Shown here: piece by piece, positions 23,331-34,763 of the stretch
Layout: each line of letters begins with the position of its first letter
How positions within the stretch are numbered: the stretch's first letter is position 1
Assembly (NCBI GenBank): GCA_015039365.1
Contig: WION01000055.1
Location: forward strand, 160,198 to 224,197
Direction of reading: 5' to 3'
Length of the DNA: 64,000 nt
From: Amanita rubescens
Lineage: Eukaryota > Basidiomycota > Agaricomycetes > Agaricales > Amanitaceae
Made by a program: the position numbers and the translations under genes
Notes under the pieces: generated by a model
Told to the model about the DNA's origin: nothing
Database searches by the model: none
Seen by the model: the letters and a program-made list of their open reading frames with translations, nothing else

Positions 23331-23402
23331 GGTACCGCTATCGAAATGATAGCATTGTGCGCAGCATTGTTTCTATAATACGCAAACGCGCAAGTCTATA
23401 AT
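23331..23402 (+). pseudogene. 3'-end fragment of an MFS gene
   Basis: Matches the final codons of the MFS gene ending at 5697 (ATGATAGCATTGTGCGCAGC and GCAAGTCTATA). It is followed, as at 5700, by the Cys-module gene 3' region. This shows that the 5.7-kb joint derives from, or gave rise to, this arrangement. Confidence 0.7.
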
Positions 23403-23536
23403 ATAAACGAATCGCTATCATATCATACTATTAGTAGCATTGTACGATAAATTGACTGGTAACATGTGCAAGAATACAGACGCATCAAACACACAACTGC
23501 AAGTCCAACAAGAACGAAAAAAAAAAAAAAACACGA

Positions 23537-25702
23537 CTATGAAACGCCCACGACGCCCATACGAAACCTAACAACTGTCATTTGACCCGGAACGACGGAA
23601 TGCGAATCGTCTGAAACGGTGATAATGTCCAACTCTCCTTTAATATTTCTTCTGATTGCGTCTTCCGCATCCTTATCCGCTGTCACCCCTCCCTCGGGCG
23701 CGAACAACGCCAACGGAATCGAATGGGCACACGCGAACCTCATCGCAAACCCTTGTTTAAACGCCACGAGCGGATCGCGCTGGTTCTGAGGTTGTAACCT
23801 CAAACGGGACGAGCGTTCGAGTACGGTCCGGACGTGGGAGATGTGCCGGAGGATGTTTGGTTTGTGCGTGGGGTGTGTGATGTCGGGGGTGGGAGAGACG
23901 GTGGAGAATTGGCCGGAGAAGGTGAAGAGGGCGGGTGCAGGTGCAGGTCCCACGGAATCAAAGGTTCGTGTGGGAGGGGAAGATTTTTGTCGTAGAGCGA
24001 GGGAGACTTGGTCCCTCAGAAACGCATACAGCAGCGTTCTAAAATGGACAGAGAGAGAATGAAGGGTGTGGTATTCTGGGTACATGGGAGGGACCTATTC
24101 ATCATTTGTTTATTAACAGGTTAATTGGACGTTGGGGATACGCACTTTGGGTTTGGTAGGAACGCTCGAGGTCTTGTCGCATGGCGTACAGGTACTACTA
24201 GCATCATCCTGCGTCTTTCTCCGCGCACGAACCCGTTCGACGCGGTTCATCTCCCAAGCTTTTCTCTTTGTACACTGCACGCACAACGATCCTGATCCCG
24301 AGCTTTCCACCACGAGCACACCGCAATCCAAACTCGCGCATCTCTTCCTCCCGGGCACCAAATCCCCTGCTGTAAACCCGTTCCACGATTCTTTTGCCTC
24401 GTTGCCACCGCGGATGGAAGAAAAGAACCGTCTACAGCCAAGACACATGTTATGCTTGTACTCTTCCACAGGTGGGAGTATATGCGAGCACGGTCGTACC
24501 ACGCAGAGTCGCGCGCCCGGAATCACGTCTAGCGTTTCTTTTTCTTTCATTTCCCCTCCCGTCTCGTTCGTATTACCACCATCAACCCTCCTCCTCCTCA
24601 AAACAGTCAACTCCTCAACAAGCTCCCTCGTCCTCTGCCTCGCGCGCGCTCTACAAGGGACACACCGAACACGGGTGTATTCCTTGTCTAGCTTTCGCGA
24701 ACAACTTGGGTCACAGCAATATCGGAAAGATTTAGTGCTGTGGTAAAGGATTGAGCGGAATCGAAGGGTTAACTTTGGAGGTGGGCGTTTTGACGTGGTC
24801 ATAGGTGCAGGTAGAAGAAGGGGAGGCACAGAGTCCTGACTTCCGTCGATAGTCGTAGCGGGGGTATAGATGCTGCGCTCCTCATCACGGTCTTCGTCCT
24901 CATCCGAACTCGTCAAAGTCGAAAGAGACGATAAGCTGCTCATGCTCGCACTTGAATCCGACCTCGATCGCCCTGGTTGTGGGCCTGGTCTTTCGACTGT
25001 TTCGGCTTGTCCGCCTCCATGCCCGACGCGACGCGCGACTTGCAAACACCGCATAATCCCATTTTTCCTTGCGTTCCAATCCGCTTTGACACAAGACGGA
25101 CAGTGTCGCGTGAGCGTTGACGATCCGGTTGGGATAATCCCCGCACAAGATGGTGTGGTGCACGGTTTGGGTGTAGTCGTAGTTGTGACTGCGGGTATGG
25201 CCGAATTCTCTGTCGCCGTGTCTGCGGTGGGCGCGTTTGAAGGCAGAGAACGGTTTGGAATAGGAAGTGGACGCGGGTTGCGCCATTTAAGGGTTAGAGG
25301 GGGGACGGAGTGGGGTCCTGAAACGGGAGGGATTCTACATCTTGGACCTGGTTTGGGCCGTTTCTTGCCTATGATTGGTGGTGCGGGTGAATTGATTGCA
25401 GCGCTGGTGGTGGGGTTGGTAGTGGGGGCAGTCGGACGTGATGATGAAGGTACTGGCGGAATGGGTGTTGAGGAAGGCGCGGCGTTGGGACCGCGACATT
25501 GGCCGTCGCGTCGAATTTCATCTGGGAGTGAAATAGACGGAAGAGGCGGTGGTGATGGGTAAACGAGGGGAAATGGATAAGGATACGGCCAAAGGTAACT
25601 TATCTGAAAAAGTTTGTGAGGTTAGATAATGAATTTTATGATAAATTCGCGTACTGAAGGGGGATAATGAATGATTTCTCCCCGCGAATTGTAGTGTTCC
25701 AT
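23537..25702 (-). CDS. protein with four C-x4-C...C-x2-C modules
   Basis: Three exons: 25702-25655, 25603-24146, 24094-23537. Introns are 51 nt each, and the 687-aa product stays in frame across both joins. The start is MEHYNSRGEIIHYPPS, with the Tyr/Pro-rich WPYPYPFPLVYPSPPPLPS after the first intron. Four zinc-binding-like modules recur: CTTPSC with CPSC (near residue 165), CCDPSC with CVPC, CVVRPC with CLGC, and CASLDC with CVQC. Each has spacing C-x4-C-x12-14-C-x2-C, and basic helices often follow. A Ser/acidic tract (SSLSSLSTLTSSDEDEDRDE) separates modules 1 and 2. The last exon is unlike zinc proteins (EYHTLHSLSVHFRTLLYAFL and a conserved-looking C-terminus). I do not recognise the family; a nuclear DNA/RNA- or protein-binding role is inference only. 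It diverges from the PIN gene across 384 bp. Confidence 0.65.
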
Positions 25703-26086
25703 CTTCAAACTTGTCTGCTTGAGTAAAAAAAAGAAAATCGGGGACACCGAGAGAAAAAAAAGTAAGCTAATATGATAAGGGTAAATTGTAGAGTAACCGG
25801 AACGTACTAGTGAGTCAGGTACAGGGATGAATTGATCTTGAAGAATGCTTGTTGTCGCAGTGAGTGGGAACTATAATTTGATTACGATTTTACTAACGAT
25901 ACTAAGATATAAATTTGACTTACCTGGCGTGTAGCAGAGTCCGATGATGTTGGCTTCAAGTTCTCGCCTTGAAAACCCGTTGAAAAGCTCGAGATCGGAG
26001 CCATCAATAAGCTGGTCATCGTGAGGCAGCCATCAAGTCATGCTTACTAAGCATCCACCCTCGCTTGCTCTCACTTCCATCCAGTC
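25703..26086. promoter_or_regulatory. divergent promoter region
   Basis: 384 bp between the start codons of the Cys-module gene (minus) and the PIN-domain gene (plus). AT-rich with poly-A/T runs; no single motif stands out. Confidence 0.4.
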
Positions 26087-27323
26087 ATGGCAGACAAAGT
26101 CAGTTAGAATCAAATTTAACCTAGTATTAGTAAACTCACATAACACAACTAGGGTCCCACTGTCAGCGCAAAGCAAATTGCCATGTCTCGCGCACTTGGA
26201 GCTGCCTTTCTGACTCATCAAGTCGAGCAGCTTGAAAAGAGCGTCAACGCTAGGGGAGGTCCCGGTTCAGCAAATTGGAGGGAAACTCAGCGAACTCTAA
26301 TGCCACAGAAACGATTTCAGAACTCGCGGAGTCAGGCAATGTTGGCCAAGATGAAACCCCGCGATGTCCAGGATGACAATGATGCGAAAGAAGCGGATAT
26401 CATCGTAGTCGACGCTAGCGTGCTGGTTCACGCCCTTTATCAAGTCAAACGATGGTGCAAGGACGGGAGAGACCAAGTCCTTATTGTTCCTCTCGAAGGC
26501 GAGTCGTATACCAGCGTACTCCCGTGCGAAGCGTTGACGCACCCCAGCGCTTAACACCCTCGACCTTCTCAAGAAGGGAACAAGCTCTCTCGCCCAGCGC
26601 GCCCGCGCTGCATCTCGTATCTTGGAAGCCCAAGTGGGTACCAACCCCCGAGTAAGGGTTCAACGAGACGAAGCGTTCGTCTTCTGGGATAAGATCACCT
26701 TTACCACTAACGACACTGGAACACCCCTCCCGTCACCGGAATGGGTCCGCAGAACCGTCTGTTGCGCCAAATGGGAAACCGAAAATCCTCTCATTGAACT
26801 CGGCACCGACGGTAGCCCCAAACCCACCCCACGTGTCGTCTTTGCAGTTTTATCTCCCTCTTCAGATGGTGACCAGGCTACCAACATGCCCGTCGTTCCG
26901 CTCCCTGCACCTTCCAACAATCCCAACATCAACAAATTTGAACCTAGGTCGACCGGTACACTCGTCTCCTATTGGGCTTCCAAAGCCGGCGTCGAGATTC
27001 TCGAAATCGATGCCGCTGCGCCTGGTCACGGACGAGGCCCCGGCTCAGGAGAAGGAGATGAGGAAGAAACTGTTGGTCCCCGAACCGGACGAAGGGGACA
27101 TTCTCATCATGGGCATGGCTATCATGGACATGCCCGAGGAGGGAGGCGAAAGCCGTCCATTAGCTCTATAGGCGATAATGCCAGTTCAACCATAACCGGT
27201 ACGGGAGGGAACGGCCCGGGTCTCGTTGAGCGCCCGCCCGCCGTCATGGCGATGATGGAAATGGTCTCACAGCCCAGTAAAGTCGTCCGAGTCTTGGCTC
27301 GCGGCGAGAAGTTGGATCCGTGA
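26087..27323 (+). CDS. PIN-domain-like protein
   Basis: Three exons: 26087-26098 (MADK), 26153-26498, 26548-27323; total 1134 nt, 377 aa, in frame throughout. The PIN-like core starts at about residue 80 with ADIIVVDASVLVHALYQVKR (first acidic residue after a beta strand) and continues KDGRDQVLIVPLEALNTLDL and AQRARAASRILEAQVG. This is the layout of fungal PIN/SMG6-like nuclease-fold proteins. The middle has a histidine/glycine-rich loop (HSHHGHGYHGHARGG) and the end is VVRVLARGEKLDP. The second intron begins GCGAGT and ends CCCCAG; the GC-AG boundary is the only choice that keeps EALNTLDLL in frame. RNA processing or decay is a family-based guess. Confidence 0.7.
26499..26547 (+). other. non-canonical GC-AG intron
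   Basis: 49-nt intron with donor AAG|GCGAGT and acceptor CCCCAG in the PIN gene. Nearby GT donors give an immediate stop after the join. Confidence 0.6.
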
Positions 27324-27944
27324 GGGTGTGTAAACTGTGATCGCGCCGCTTGGTAGATCTCCGAGCTATTGAACTCAATCGTTGGATGGACTTTTGGAAG
27401 AGTGAGTGGGAACTGACTCGGATGACAAGGTACGAAATTCAGCTTTATATTTGCGGGATTTGACTTTGACTGACGGACGGACTTGGAACAGATTATTGAC
27501 AGCCTAGAGAAAACCACATCAGTTACGACGACTACATCTTTCATTTTCCATATCCTATGCCTTCGTTGCTCGCGTACCCAACATCGTCTCGATGAAAAGG
27601 GAGCGAGCCAAAGAACAAATCTCAGCCAGCTATCCACTACCCAACTGAACCCTATTCCAGAGACTATAACTACGTTTCCTCCTTAGTATTACTCACCTTG
27701 CGGTGAACTGGAAGGAGGAATGCAATGAGAAAAGTTCTTTTTTCTTTCTTTCTTTACCATCTATATGAACATGTACTGGTTGTGCTTGATTCCATGTATG
27801 TACAGTATTGAATATATGATCTAAGACTTCTGAATATGACAGAAAAGGAATTTGCATATACCACGCAATCACCGTGATGTTCTCGTCATCATCCAAACTG
27901 AGCGCTGTACCTGAATGACGTAGACTAATTTTCATCCAGCTCCC
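27324..27944. other. intergenic, possible orphan exons
   Basis: On the plus strand the reading LRAIELNRWMDFWKSEWELT (27355-27420) ends at a good donor (AAGGTACG), and YDDYIFHFPYPMPSLLAYP lies after an acceptor at about 27491. They look like exons of one protein tail, but no start or family is recognised and the joined frame hits a stop. They may be the remains of a neighbour. Downstream of 27690 there is nothing recognisable apart from a T-rich run. Confidence 0.3.
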
Positions 27945-28400
27945 ATGTCTACCCTCACCGTTCTCTCTGCTAGCAAGCGTCGGACTACTGACGTTATGCG
28001 TGACATGATAGCCCAGTCGGGGGCACCATCACTTCTATGCGCCCGTCAACTTCCAAACTTGGGAAAAAAGGTAAGAACGCACCGTTCGCGAACCGGGACT
28101 GGGGCTCATTTCCCAAAACCTGGGAATACTGCGACCCAAACGTCGTCTCATAACAAGACCTGTTAATTGATGCGGGTGATCAAAACCACCGATATGAACT
28201 GCCTGTTGCGCATCGAGCATGGTTTCTACTAGTCGAGGAGGGTACAGGGTTGGATCTTGCATAGCGCGAATTTGGCCCTTCTAATTCAGATGTGAATTTG
28301 CGTATCGAAATGAAGGAAGAGATGAACGGACGCGAATATAGATCTCTCATCAATCCTTTACATCCATCGAACCCTTCCGCCCCGGCGCTTCTATGCACTC
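27945..28400 (+). CDS. hypothetical protein, uncertain exons
   Basis: Exon-like segments on the plus strand: MSTLTVLSASKRRTTDVMRD (27945), NAPFANRDWGSFPKTWEYCD (about 28076), DAGDQNHRYELPVAHRAWFL (about 28170) and EFGPSNSDVNLRIEMKEEMN (about 28264), ending LLCTR near 28402. Splice sites between them are plausible (GTAAGA at 28071, a TAG acceptor near 28263), but the full frame is not certain. It may also be a decaying gene. No family recognised. Confidence 0.35.
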
Positions 28401-28402
28401 GT

Positions 28403-29438
28403 TAAGCACATGGCTCACAAGTCTCGAATTGAATGAACAGAAACTTACCGTCTGCCCAATGGCGCTCACCCGCATATAACCAATCTCTTTCTCCATTAGT
28501 CGGTGTGAACGACTTTCTACATCAGTTCGTCGTTGACATCTTCACATTCCCCTCCTCCTTCGCTGTTACGATAGTTGTTTCTCCAATGTCGACAAGGGCA
28601 ACTCTACCCATGACCGAGAAAAAAGGCTCAGGGATAGAAATCTCTATGGCGTTTTAAGAGTGGAGGGCGGAAGAGTGGGTATGGACGCCCATAACGGTTG
28701 CGCAGTGGTCATTACGGGCGTTTCGCTTGCGGTGTGTAACTAGTTGTTGTTTCCTCCTTCACGATCGAGTACCGAGCTTGCTGACACCGGACCGACCCAA
28801 CAACTAGTGTCCCGTTTTCGCTTCCCTTTCCTTTGGCCATTTGCTGATATCCGCTTCAACCACGACCAACCTCCATCAGTAACGTTACAAATGAAACGCG
28901 GCCGCAGTGGAAGGGATCTGTTTAGTGCGGCGATGAGCTTCGATAATGAATATGACGCCTTCATGGCGTTCTAGATGTGTAGGACAGTGAAGTGACCGGG
29001 TGGATGGATAGTACGTCATGACTTGTCAGATAAATAGGATCAAGAGGACGTACAAATGCAACAATGGCCGGTCAAGATTTCCAACTTGTCATGATAACTT
29101 CGATGCTGTTGCGCTAAATGTTCATCGTCAGGATTCATACCACGCCGCGGGGAGAAAGATGTGCGCTGCTCACCACCATGCTCGTCGCCCATTTCAGATG
29201 CAAGTTGCCGCGTCGTGGTAGAAAATGTGACAGAAACTCGTGACACGTCCATCGCATCTTGATCTTGTACTACCACAACTGTGCATCGCCATGAACGTGA
29301 ATCCAATTCAACTATGTTTGCTGTTCAAGCTGCATTAAACAAGAATGATACACAAATTGTATCAAGGGAATATTGCTCAAAAATTACACAAAACTAGACT
29401 AGACTAACAAGCAAAGCATACCCTCTCTCCAACTAGCC
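28403..29438. other. unassigned
   Basis: About 1 kb with several short open stretches on both strands (for example 28744-28974 plus, ending DNEYDAFMAF, and a weakly similar end near 28650). None shows a start, splice signals and a family match together. It includes the 3' flank of the DUF262 gene. Confidence 0.3.
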
Positions 29439-31980
29439 TTACAACTTCCTCTTCCAATAATCAGCAGAATATTGGTTCTGAACCCTTCCATACCTCCCAA
29501 TCTCCCACTGTTCCCTCTCCTTCCTCTCCCTGTCTGTCTCTGGTCTTCCCACTACACTAGGAGGGGGAGGACCTCTAGACAAAGAAGCATTGAGGATGTT
29601 TTCCATAGAGGTACCAGGTGCTTGGGAGTGTTGCCCTTGAGTAGGGCTGGGTAGGAACAAAGGGATAAAGTTGGGATTGGAAGAGGGGGGTCTATGAGAG
29701 GGTAGTTGATGGGAGGTTGGGGGCATCCCAAGTCCACCTTTGAAATTGGGAAAAGGAGTACTCGGTGATCGTGGTGACGGTGGAGGACCTACGCTCGTAT
29801 ATGATCCCGATCCGTGGATAAGAAAGAAAGGACACGTACCGTTGCTGCTATTCCCATTCGTCCCGACCGATCTCGGAGCCAAAGGTAGAGATGGATAACT
29901 CTGGGCCGCAGCAGCTCTCGCTGCTCGTAAACCCGCCAATCGGTCCATCTTGGGTTGGGTCGGCGGCGCTTGAGTGGTCGTTGGACTCTTTAACGGAGGT
30001 GGAGGCAATGGAGGCGCCGATTGCGATGGCGTCGGCGGCTGTGATTGGACCGGCGCCGGTAGGGGCGCGGTGGGCCTCGGCGGGCCAACCGGGCCGGAAG
30101 TCAACGTTGGACGAAGGTTCGGTAAACTCTTGGAAGGGCTTGCAGCAGAGGTAGTAGGCGCCGTCGGTGGCGATCGCTTGACTTTCTTGCTCTGTTGTTG
30201 TTCCTCTTCGCTCGAGTCGCTCAAGTCGGTATCGTTATTTGTTTCGCCGTCCACATCCATCTCGTCTCTTCCCCGTTTCCGCTTCGGAACCGTTGAATTA
30301 GGCGCCGGCTTCGACTTTGCGACTGCCGCCGCCGTTTGATCGGGAGCCGTCTTGGACGCCTTGAGGCCTCTCATAAAGTCCACCATGGTCTTGGTTACTT
30401 TTGAGTTCATGCGTATATCGGTATGGTACATTCTGACGTCTTCCCTCATCTTCGCGATCGACTCACTCAGCTCTGCCAAACTCATCTTGTCCTTCCACAC
30501 CGCGATCAACACGACGATGAGGATGAACTCGACGGGAGAGACTTTGGTGGGCTTCTTGAAGGCCGATTTTGTGGCCTTGTCATGGACGAGGAGGACAAAG
30601 ATGTCGAAGGTGTCCTTGATCTTATTCCGGAACGATGTTGTTACGGTGCTATCGTCCGATAGCCATTTTTCGATTTGGAGGATGGTTGGGGAGGTTTTGT
30701 AGGCGGGAGAGTACTTGTCGATGGTATAAATGGCTTGGGCGAGACCCCGAAAGTCGGAACCGCGAGAACGGTCCCAGTCTAGGGCGGAGGTGGTGAGTCC
30801 GCCACCTTGTTCTTTGAGGTAGTTGGCTTGAAGTTCACGGATGAATTGCGCGCGCGGCGAGTTGATGACTTGTAGCTTTTCTGTAGTAGAGCATGTGAGA
30901 TGTGGTACAATGTGGAGAAGCGGCGTCTGACCTGCAGGAGTCAACGCCATACCCAGTTGGACACGCTGTGGGGCAGACCATGTTAGCCGTTGACAGCGAC
31001 GAACGAAAAAAACACGTACCTGGAAAATTTCTCGTTCGTCTTGGTCATTAATATCATGATACTCGACGCATACAATCTGTTTGTTAGCGAAGAGACGACG
31101 ATACTTTTCCGGGAGAATGGTCTTGCGTTTGGAGCTTTTCGTCTTCTGACCGACATCCTTGTACCATAGTTTTTCGCCAGTGAAGCTGTGTGTAGGCCGT
31201 AAGAAACGTTGACGGGTGGCCGGGGGATTAGGTACTCACGGGTCCTTGTCTGTTTAGCATAATTAGACTCGCTACGCGATATGGAAAAAGTTAAGCTATA
31301 CTTACGTGGAATCTTGAAGTAGCAGTTGTTGTATTAGATGACTCGACATGGGAGGTGTAACAGGCTTACTAGTCCGTCCATGAACCTGTAGTCGTATTAA
31401 CATTCACTCAAAGAAAAATGTAGTTGGTAACTCACCTATATACCGATGTCAACCGCTGCTTTCCATCTATGCACGTTCTCGTTTCGGAACCATCGTCAAA
31501 CGTGTTGACGGCTAATAGACCCAACATAAGCAAATCCGTAAGGGCGGTAGTGGCGGGACGTACCAAAAATGACGGGCGGGATGTAAAAGTTGCGAAAGAC
31601 GGAATCGATTATTCCGATTTGCTTGCCTTCTGGCCAAACGACATCTAGGATGGACATGATTAGGCCGAGGTGGAGACAAAGTGCAGCGGGGACTGACCCC
31701 GTTGGTAGTCTGGTTCCAAGTTGATATCAGAGCCGTGTATTTGGTCTATTTGGATAGTAGTGAGTGAATCGAGCAGAAAAAAACACGATAGGCACGGACC
31801 GTAAAGAGCCTGGACGGTATAGGTTGTTGGACGGGGAACCTTTAACGCGTTTTTGACCCTGAATCCACCTGCTGTAGAAGCTGATGAGTTTGACTTTGAA
31901 GATTTTTTCTTTGAGGGAGAGGGTCCGTATTCGTCATTGTCAATATCGGTGAGGTCGGAGTAGTCGTCGTCGTCGGACAT
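29439..31980 (-). CDS. DUF262 (GmrSD/ParB-like) protein with microexons
   Basis: Ten exons: 31980-31800, 31745-31698, 31644-31564, 31511-31436, 31385-31370, 31312-31306, 31249-31240, 31185-31020, 30965-30932, 30880-29439. They sum to 2061 nt (686 aa) in one frame. The N-terminus is acidic (MSDDDDYSDLTDIDNDEYGP). Residues about 60-190 form a DUF262-type domain: LEPDYQRDVVWPEGKQIGII, NFYIPPVIF, then CIDGKQRLTS (the DGQQR-like motif of ParB/Srx-fold GmrSD N-termini). A helical region follows, then a Pro/Ser/Ala-rich tail with a KRKRGRDEMDVD nuclear signal and ending SADYWKRKL. Eukaryotic DUF262 proteins are widespread in basidiomycetes with unknown role; the GmrD-type nuclease partner is not visible. 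It diverges from the F-box gene across 92 bp. Confidence 0.75.
31240..31312 (-). other. two consecutive microexons (7 nt and 10 nt)
   Basis: Exon 6 is 7 nt (31312-31306, ATTCCAC) and exon 7 is 10 nt (31249-31240, ACAAGGACCC), flanked by GTAAG/GTGAG donors and CAAG/CAG acceptors. Together they encode the IPHKDP part; leaving either out breaks the frame. Confidence 0.65.
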
Positions 31981-32072
31981 GGCGGGTCGGCGGAACGCGT
32001 TATAAGTTGTTTGCGATTGTTGTCATCATTTGGGATATGTTGACCGGCGATTTCGGACCGGTCGCTTGGATT
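31981..32072. promoter_or_regulatory. compact divergent promoter
   Basis: Only 92 bp separate the start of the DUF262 gene from the preferred start of the F-box gene, implying shared or overlapping promoters. Confidence 0.45.
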
Positions 32073-34582
32073 ATGATCACCGCAGTACCGCAAGAGCTCA
32101 TCGAGCATGTCGTCGTAGTCGCTGCTAAAGACGGCTTTCCGAACGCGGTCTGTGCCCTTTCTCAGACATGCTCACATTTCTACAGTTTTCTCGGCCAAAG
32201 AAGTGAAAACAAACATCTCTGGCGCGCGCTTTTTCTAGCCATATTCGATCACCCGCACTTGCCAGAGGGATCGTATGACTGGAAGCTCCAGTTTCTCAAC
32301 AGAATGTATGCAAAAAGGCTCTTCAGGCAATCCCACGCCGGGAATCAACCTGAGCAAGAACCGTTGCTCCACGCTCTGCGCACGCTGCTTACCGCCGTAA
32401 CGACCGAAAACTCGGTAATGTGTTCCGTTGATGATCCCTTGCACATGCAAGACGCAACCCTTTTCGGTTCCCCCTTGTCCGAGACGCGTCTAGCTTATCC
32501 CCTCGCCATCGTCCTCCACGCTCTCGAATTGCAAGGAAAACTCCAGCGCACAACCTCCGCGTTAACTCTGAACGAGTCATGGGGACTAAGTTTCTTGGAA
32601 CATATCAGGTCTTCCACGTCTGCGTGGGCAGAAGACGTGCTGCGTAATGGATACCCACCAGGTCTCGTGGATCGTTTGCGCAAGTTCAACCCATGGATTC
32701 ATCGTCGTCCCCGGAGGAATCGAGAAGGAAAGCAAAAACAACCCTCGAATTCCCCCTCCATCACCGACGATCCCGAATGGGAATTAACCGAAACCGGGCG
32801 CTTATTCTACAAACTTGTATTCATGAAAGGTCCTCTCTTGGACCGAACTCAAGCCGACACTAAACGTTCTCAACAACAAATCCGGATTGCAGCGAGGAGG
32901 AGAGTGTACGATATGCGCTACCTCACAAAACATCGACTCTACGGCCCTTTCCTCCCTGTAGCCCAACCTCTCAGTTACGGCGTCCCTCTCGACGGAAAAG
33001 GAAAAGAACGTCTCCGCTCCCCCTCCCCCCTCTCCTCAGGCTCAGAAGAAGAGGAAACAACCCAAATCCATCTCGACATGCTCACCCTTCTCTCTGCTGG
33101 TATACACCCCCATTTTCTGCTCCACCACAACCTCATCCATCCCAGCATCGATCCCTTTTCAGGCGATTCGCTTGACGAAGGAGTCGCTGACGAGCACCCT
33201 CCGCCACAACAGCTCAAACCCGAGGAAGTTTCACCGCATAGGATCGTCCCCGATTACCCGTTCCTCTCCGCCGCGAGGTATTTGATAGAGGCGAATATGA
33301 AAGAGGCGTGGGGGAACTTGATCAACATTGCCCAAGATATTGAAGGTATTGTAGACGAAGACGAGGATGGGGATGATAGCGACTCCGAGGATGAGGGTGA
33401 GGGTGAGGATGAGGATGAGGATACCGACAACGATGATGACGACGTGAGTCTTGGCAATTTCCTATTACTACCGGACTCTGACCTTGCGCGTATACAGATT
33501 TCGATAGTAGCAAAAGATGTCTCCTCCGACGCCCAAGATTCTGAACCGTCTAGCAGCCAACCCACCGGCGCCGCCTCACCTCTTGCACCCACTGAAGAAG
33601 AAATGGATGGAGAAGAAGACCAAGGCCTCACAAACCACGAATGGTCCGTTTCGATCCAAAATACGCGTCGCTGGGTCGAACGACTCGTCGATTCTTTTTC
33701 TTATCTCGATTTTGTCAGGATGGGAGGTGCATCAGGGTATTGGAAGGATGGAATCAAGGAACGGTGGGAAGCGTTGAAAGCTCGTCGGGGATGGCCAAAT
33801 TCAGACGACGCAGGCGTAGTGGATGGATGGGATTGGGCGGGCGTTGAAGGCGAATGGAGGCGCGTCGTGTGTTGGATGGATTATCAAGATTTGTTGCGTG
33901 CGTGTTCTCTCCTATTCTCTGATTCACACAACTCACCCGCACGTTGCATAGTTCATAGCGTAAGTACCACCATATTGGGCCTAATGAGAGACACCACTTC
34001 ACCACAGCTTTTACAGTCAAGAACTGGCCGATCAACAGGAAGTGAAGAAGACGTCAACGAAGCCATTCGGCTATTCCCAATCACGCTCCGCATAACGGGG
34101 TACTCTCCGCCTCCTCCTCGTCCTACACCTTCCTCTTCTTCCTCAACCCCAATTCAAGACGAATCAGCCGATCCAAACGCCCTCATTTGGCACCTCCCCG
34201 TTATCCACTTCTCTGGCGAGTCCAAATTGGCAGAGGAAAGTACCGGAACGCAACCGCCGATCAGAAAGCTGAAAGGGACAGTCAAGATGATCGGTGATGG
34301 GGCCGTTTTATGGACCATGGCGAGTGTCCCACGTTTCCTCTTACTCGTTTGTTAATATAAAAGTAGACGTCAAGCTATGTTGAACAAGATGATCCAGAGT
34401 GGGTCGTGAATGGTGTTCAGATTGGATGTATTGGTTCAGCGGCTGGGTTCATTGGTATGTGGACTGGTGCAGAGCAGTAAGCGTCTCTTTTTGTTCGTTA
34501 ATGCTACTTATGATTGATGTTTGGGGCTTGTAGCACTCGGGGAGATCCCATTGGGCCGAGTTGGCAATGGAAAGTCGCATAA
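32073..34582 (+). CDS. F-box-like protein
   Basis: The chosen ATG at 32073 begins MITAVPQELIEHVVVVAAKD, followed by an F-box-like segment (VCALSQTCSHFYSFLGQ and LWRALFLAIFD). An upstream in-frame ATG at 32007 would add 22 residues. The body is about 750 aa with basic and acidic low-complexity stretches (an Asp/Glu run near 33360-33440). After 34325 two further introns (34326-34366 and 34477-34533) lead to GWKxx-like end residues SWQWKVA and a stop at 34582. Three internal segments (33444-33497, 33898-33951, 33960-34007) carry GTGAGT/GTGCGT/GTAAGT donors and CAG/TAG acceptors, are multiples of three and lack stops, so they may be introns. Likely a substrate adaptor of SCF ubiquitin ligases (family inference). 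A copy of its 3' end lies at 22960-23095. Confidence 0.6.
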
Positions 34583-34763
34583 TGTATAGTCTGTGTACAG
34601 ATTGTTATACTCGACAGCTTTTTCCCTATTGAGTAAATAAATGAAGCCTTCCCGAGAGATACAAAGCGTCCATGGCACAATACAGAAATCGGATACTGAC
34701 TTCACCGAATGAATCGCCAACAATCACTTTGGAAAGCTACTAATCGTAGAGCAAAATGTCTGG
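34583..34763. other. intergenic
   Basis: 3' flank of the F-box gene. Nothing further recognised. Confidence 0.3.

Noticed and set aside
24870..25562. 230-codon plus-strand frame opposite the Cys-module gene
   Set aside because: Gly/Val-rich antisense of the Pro/Thr-rich N-terminal exon; the minus strand has coherent exons and duplicated copies.
30352..30702. Plus-strand open frames opposite the DUF262 gene
   Set aside because: Antisense shadows of a well-supported multi-exon gene.
33254..33631. Ser-rich minus-strand frame inside the F-box gene
   Set aside because: Antisense of the Asp/Glu-rich tract; no supporting signals.
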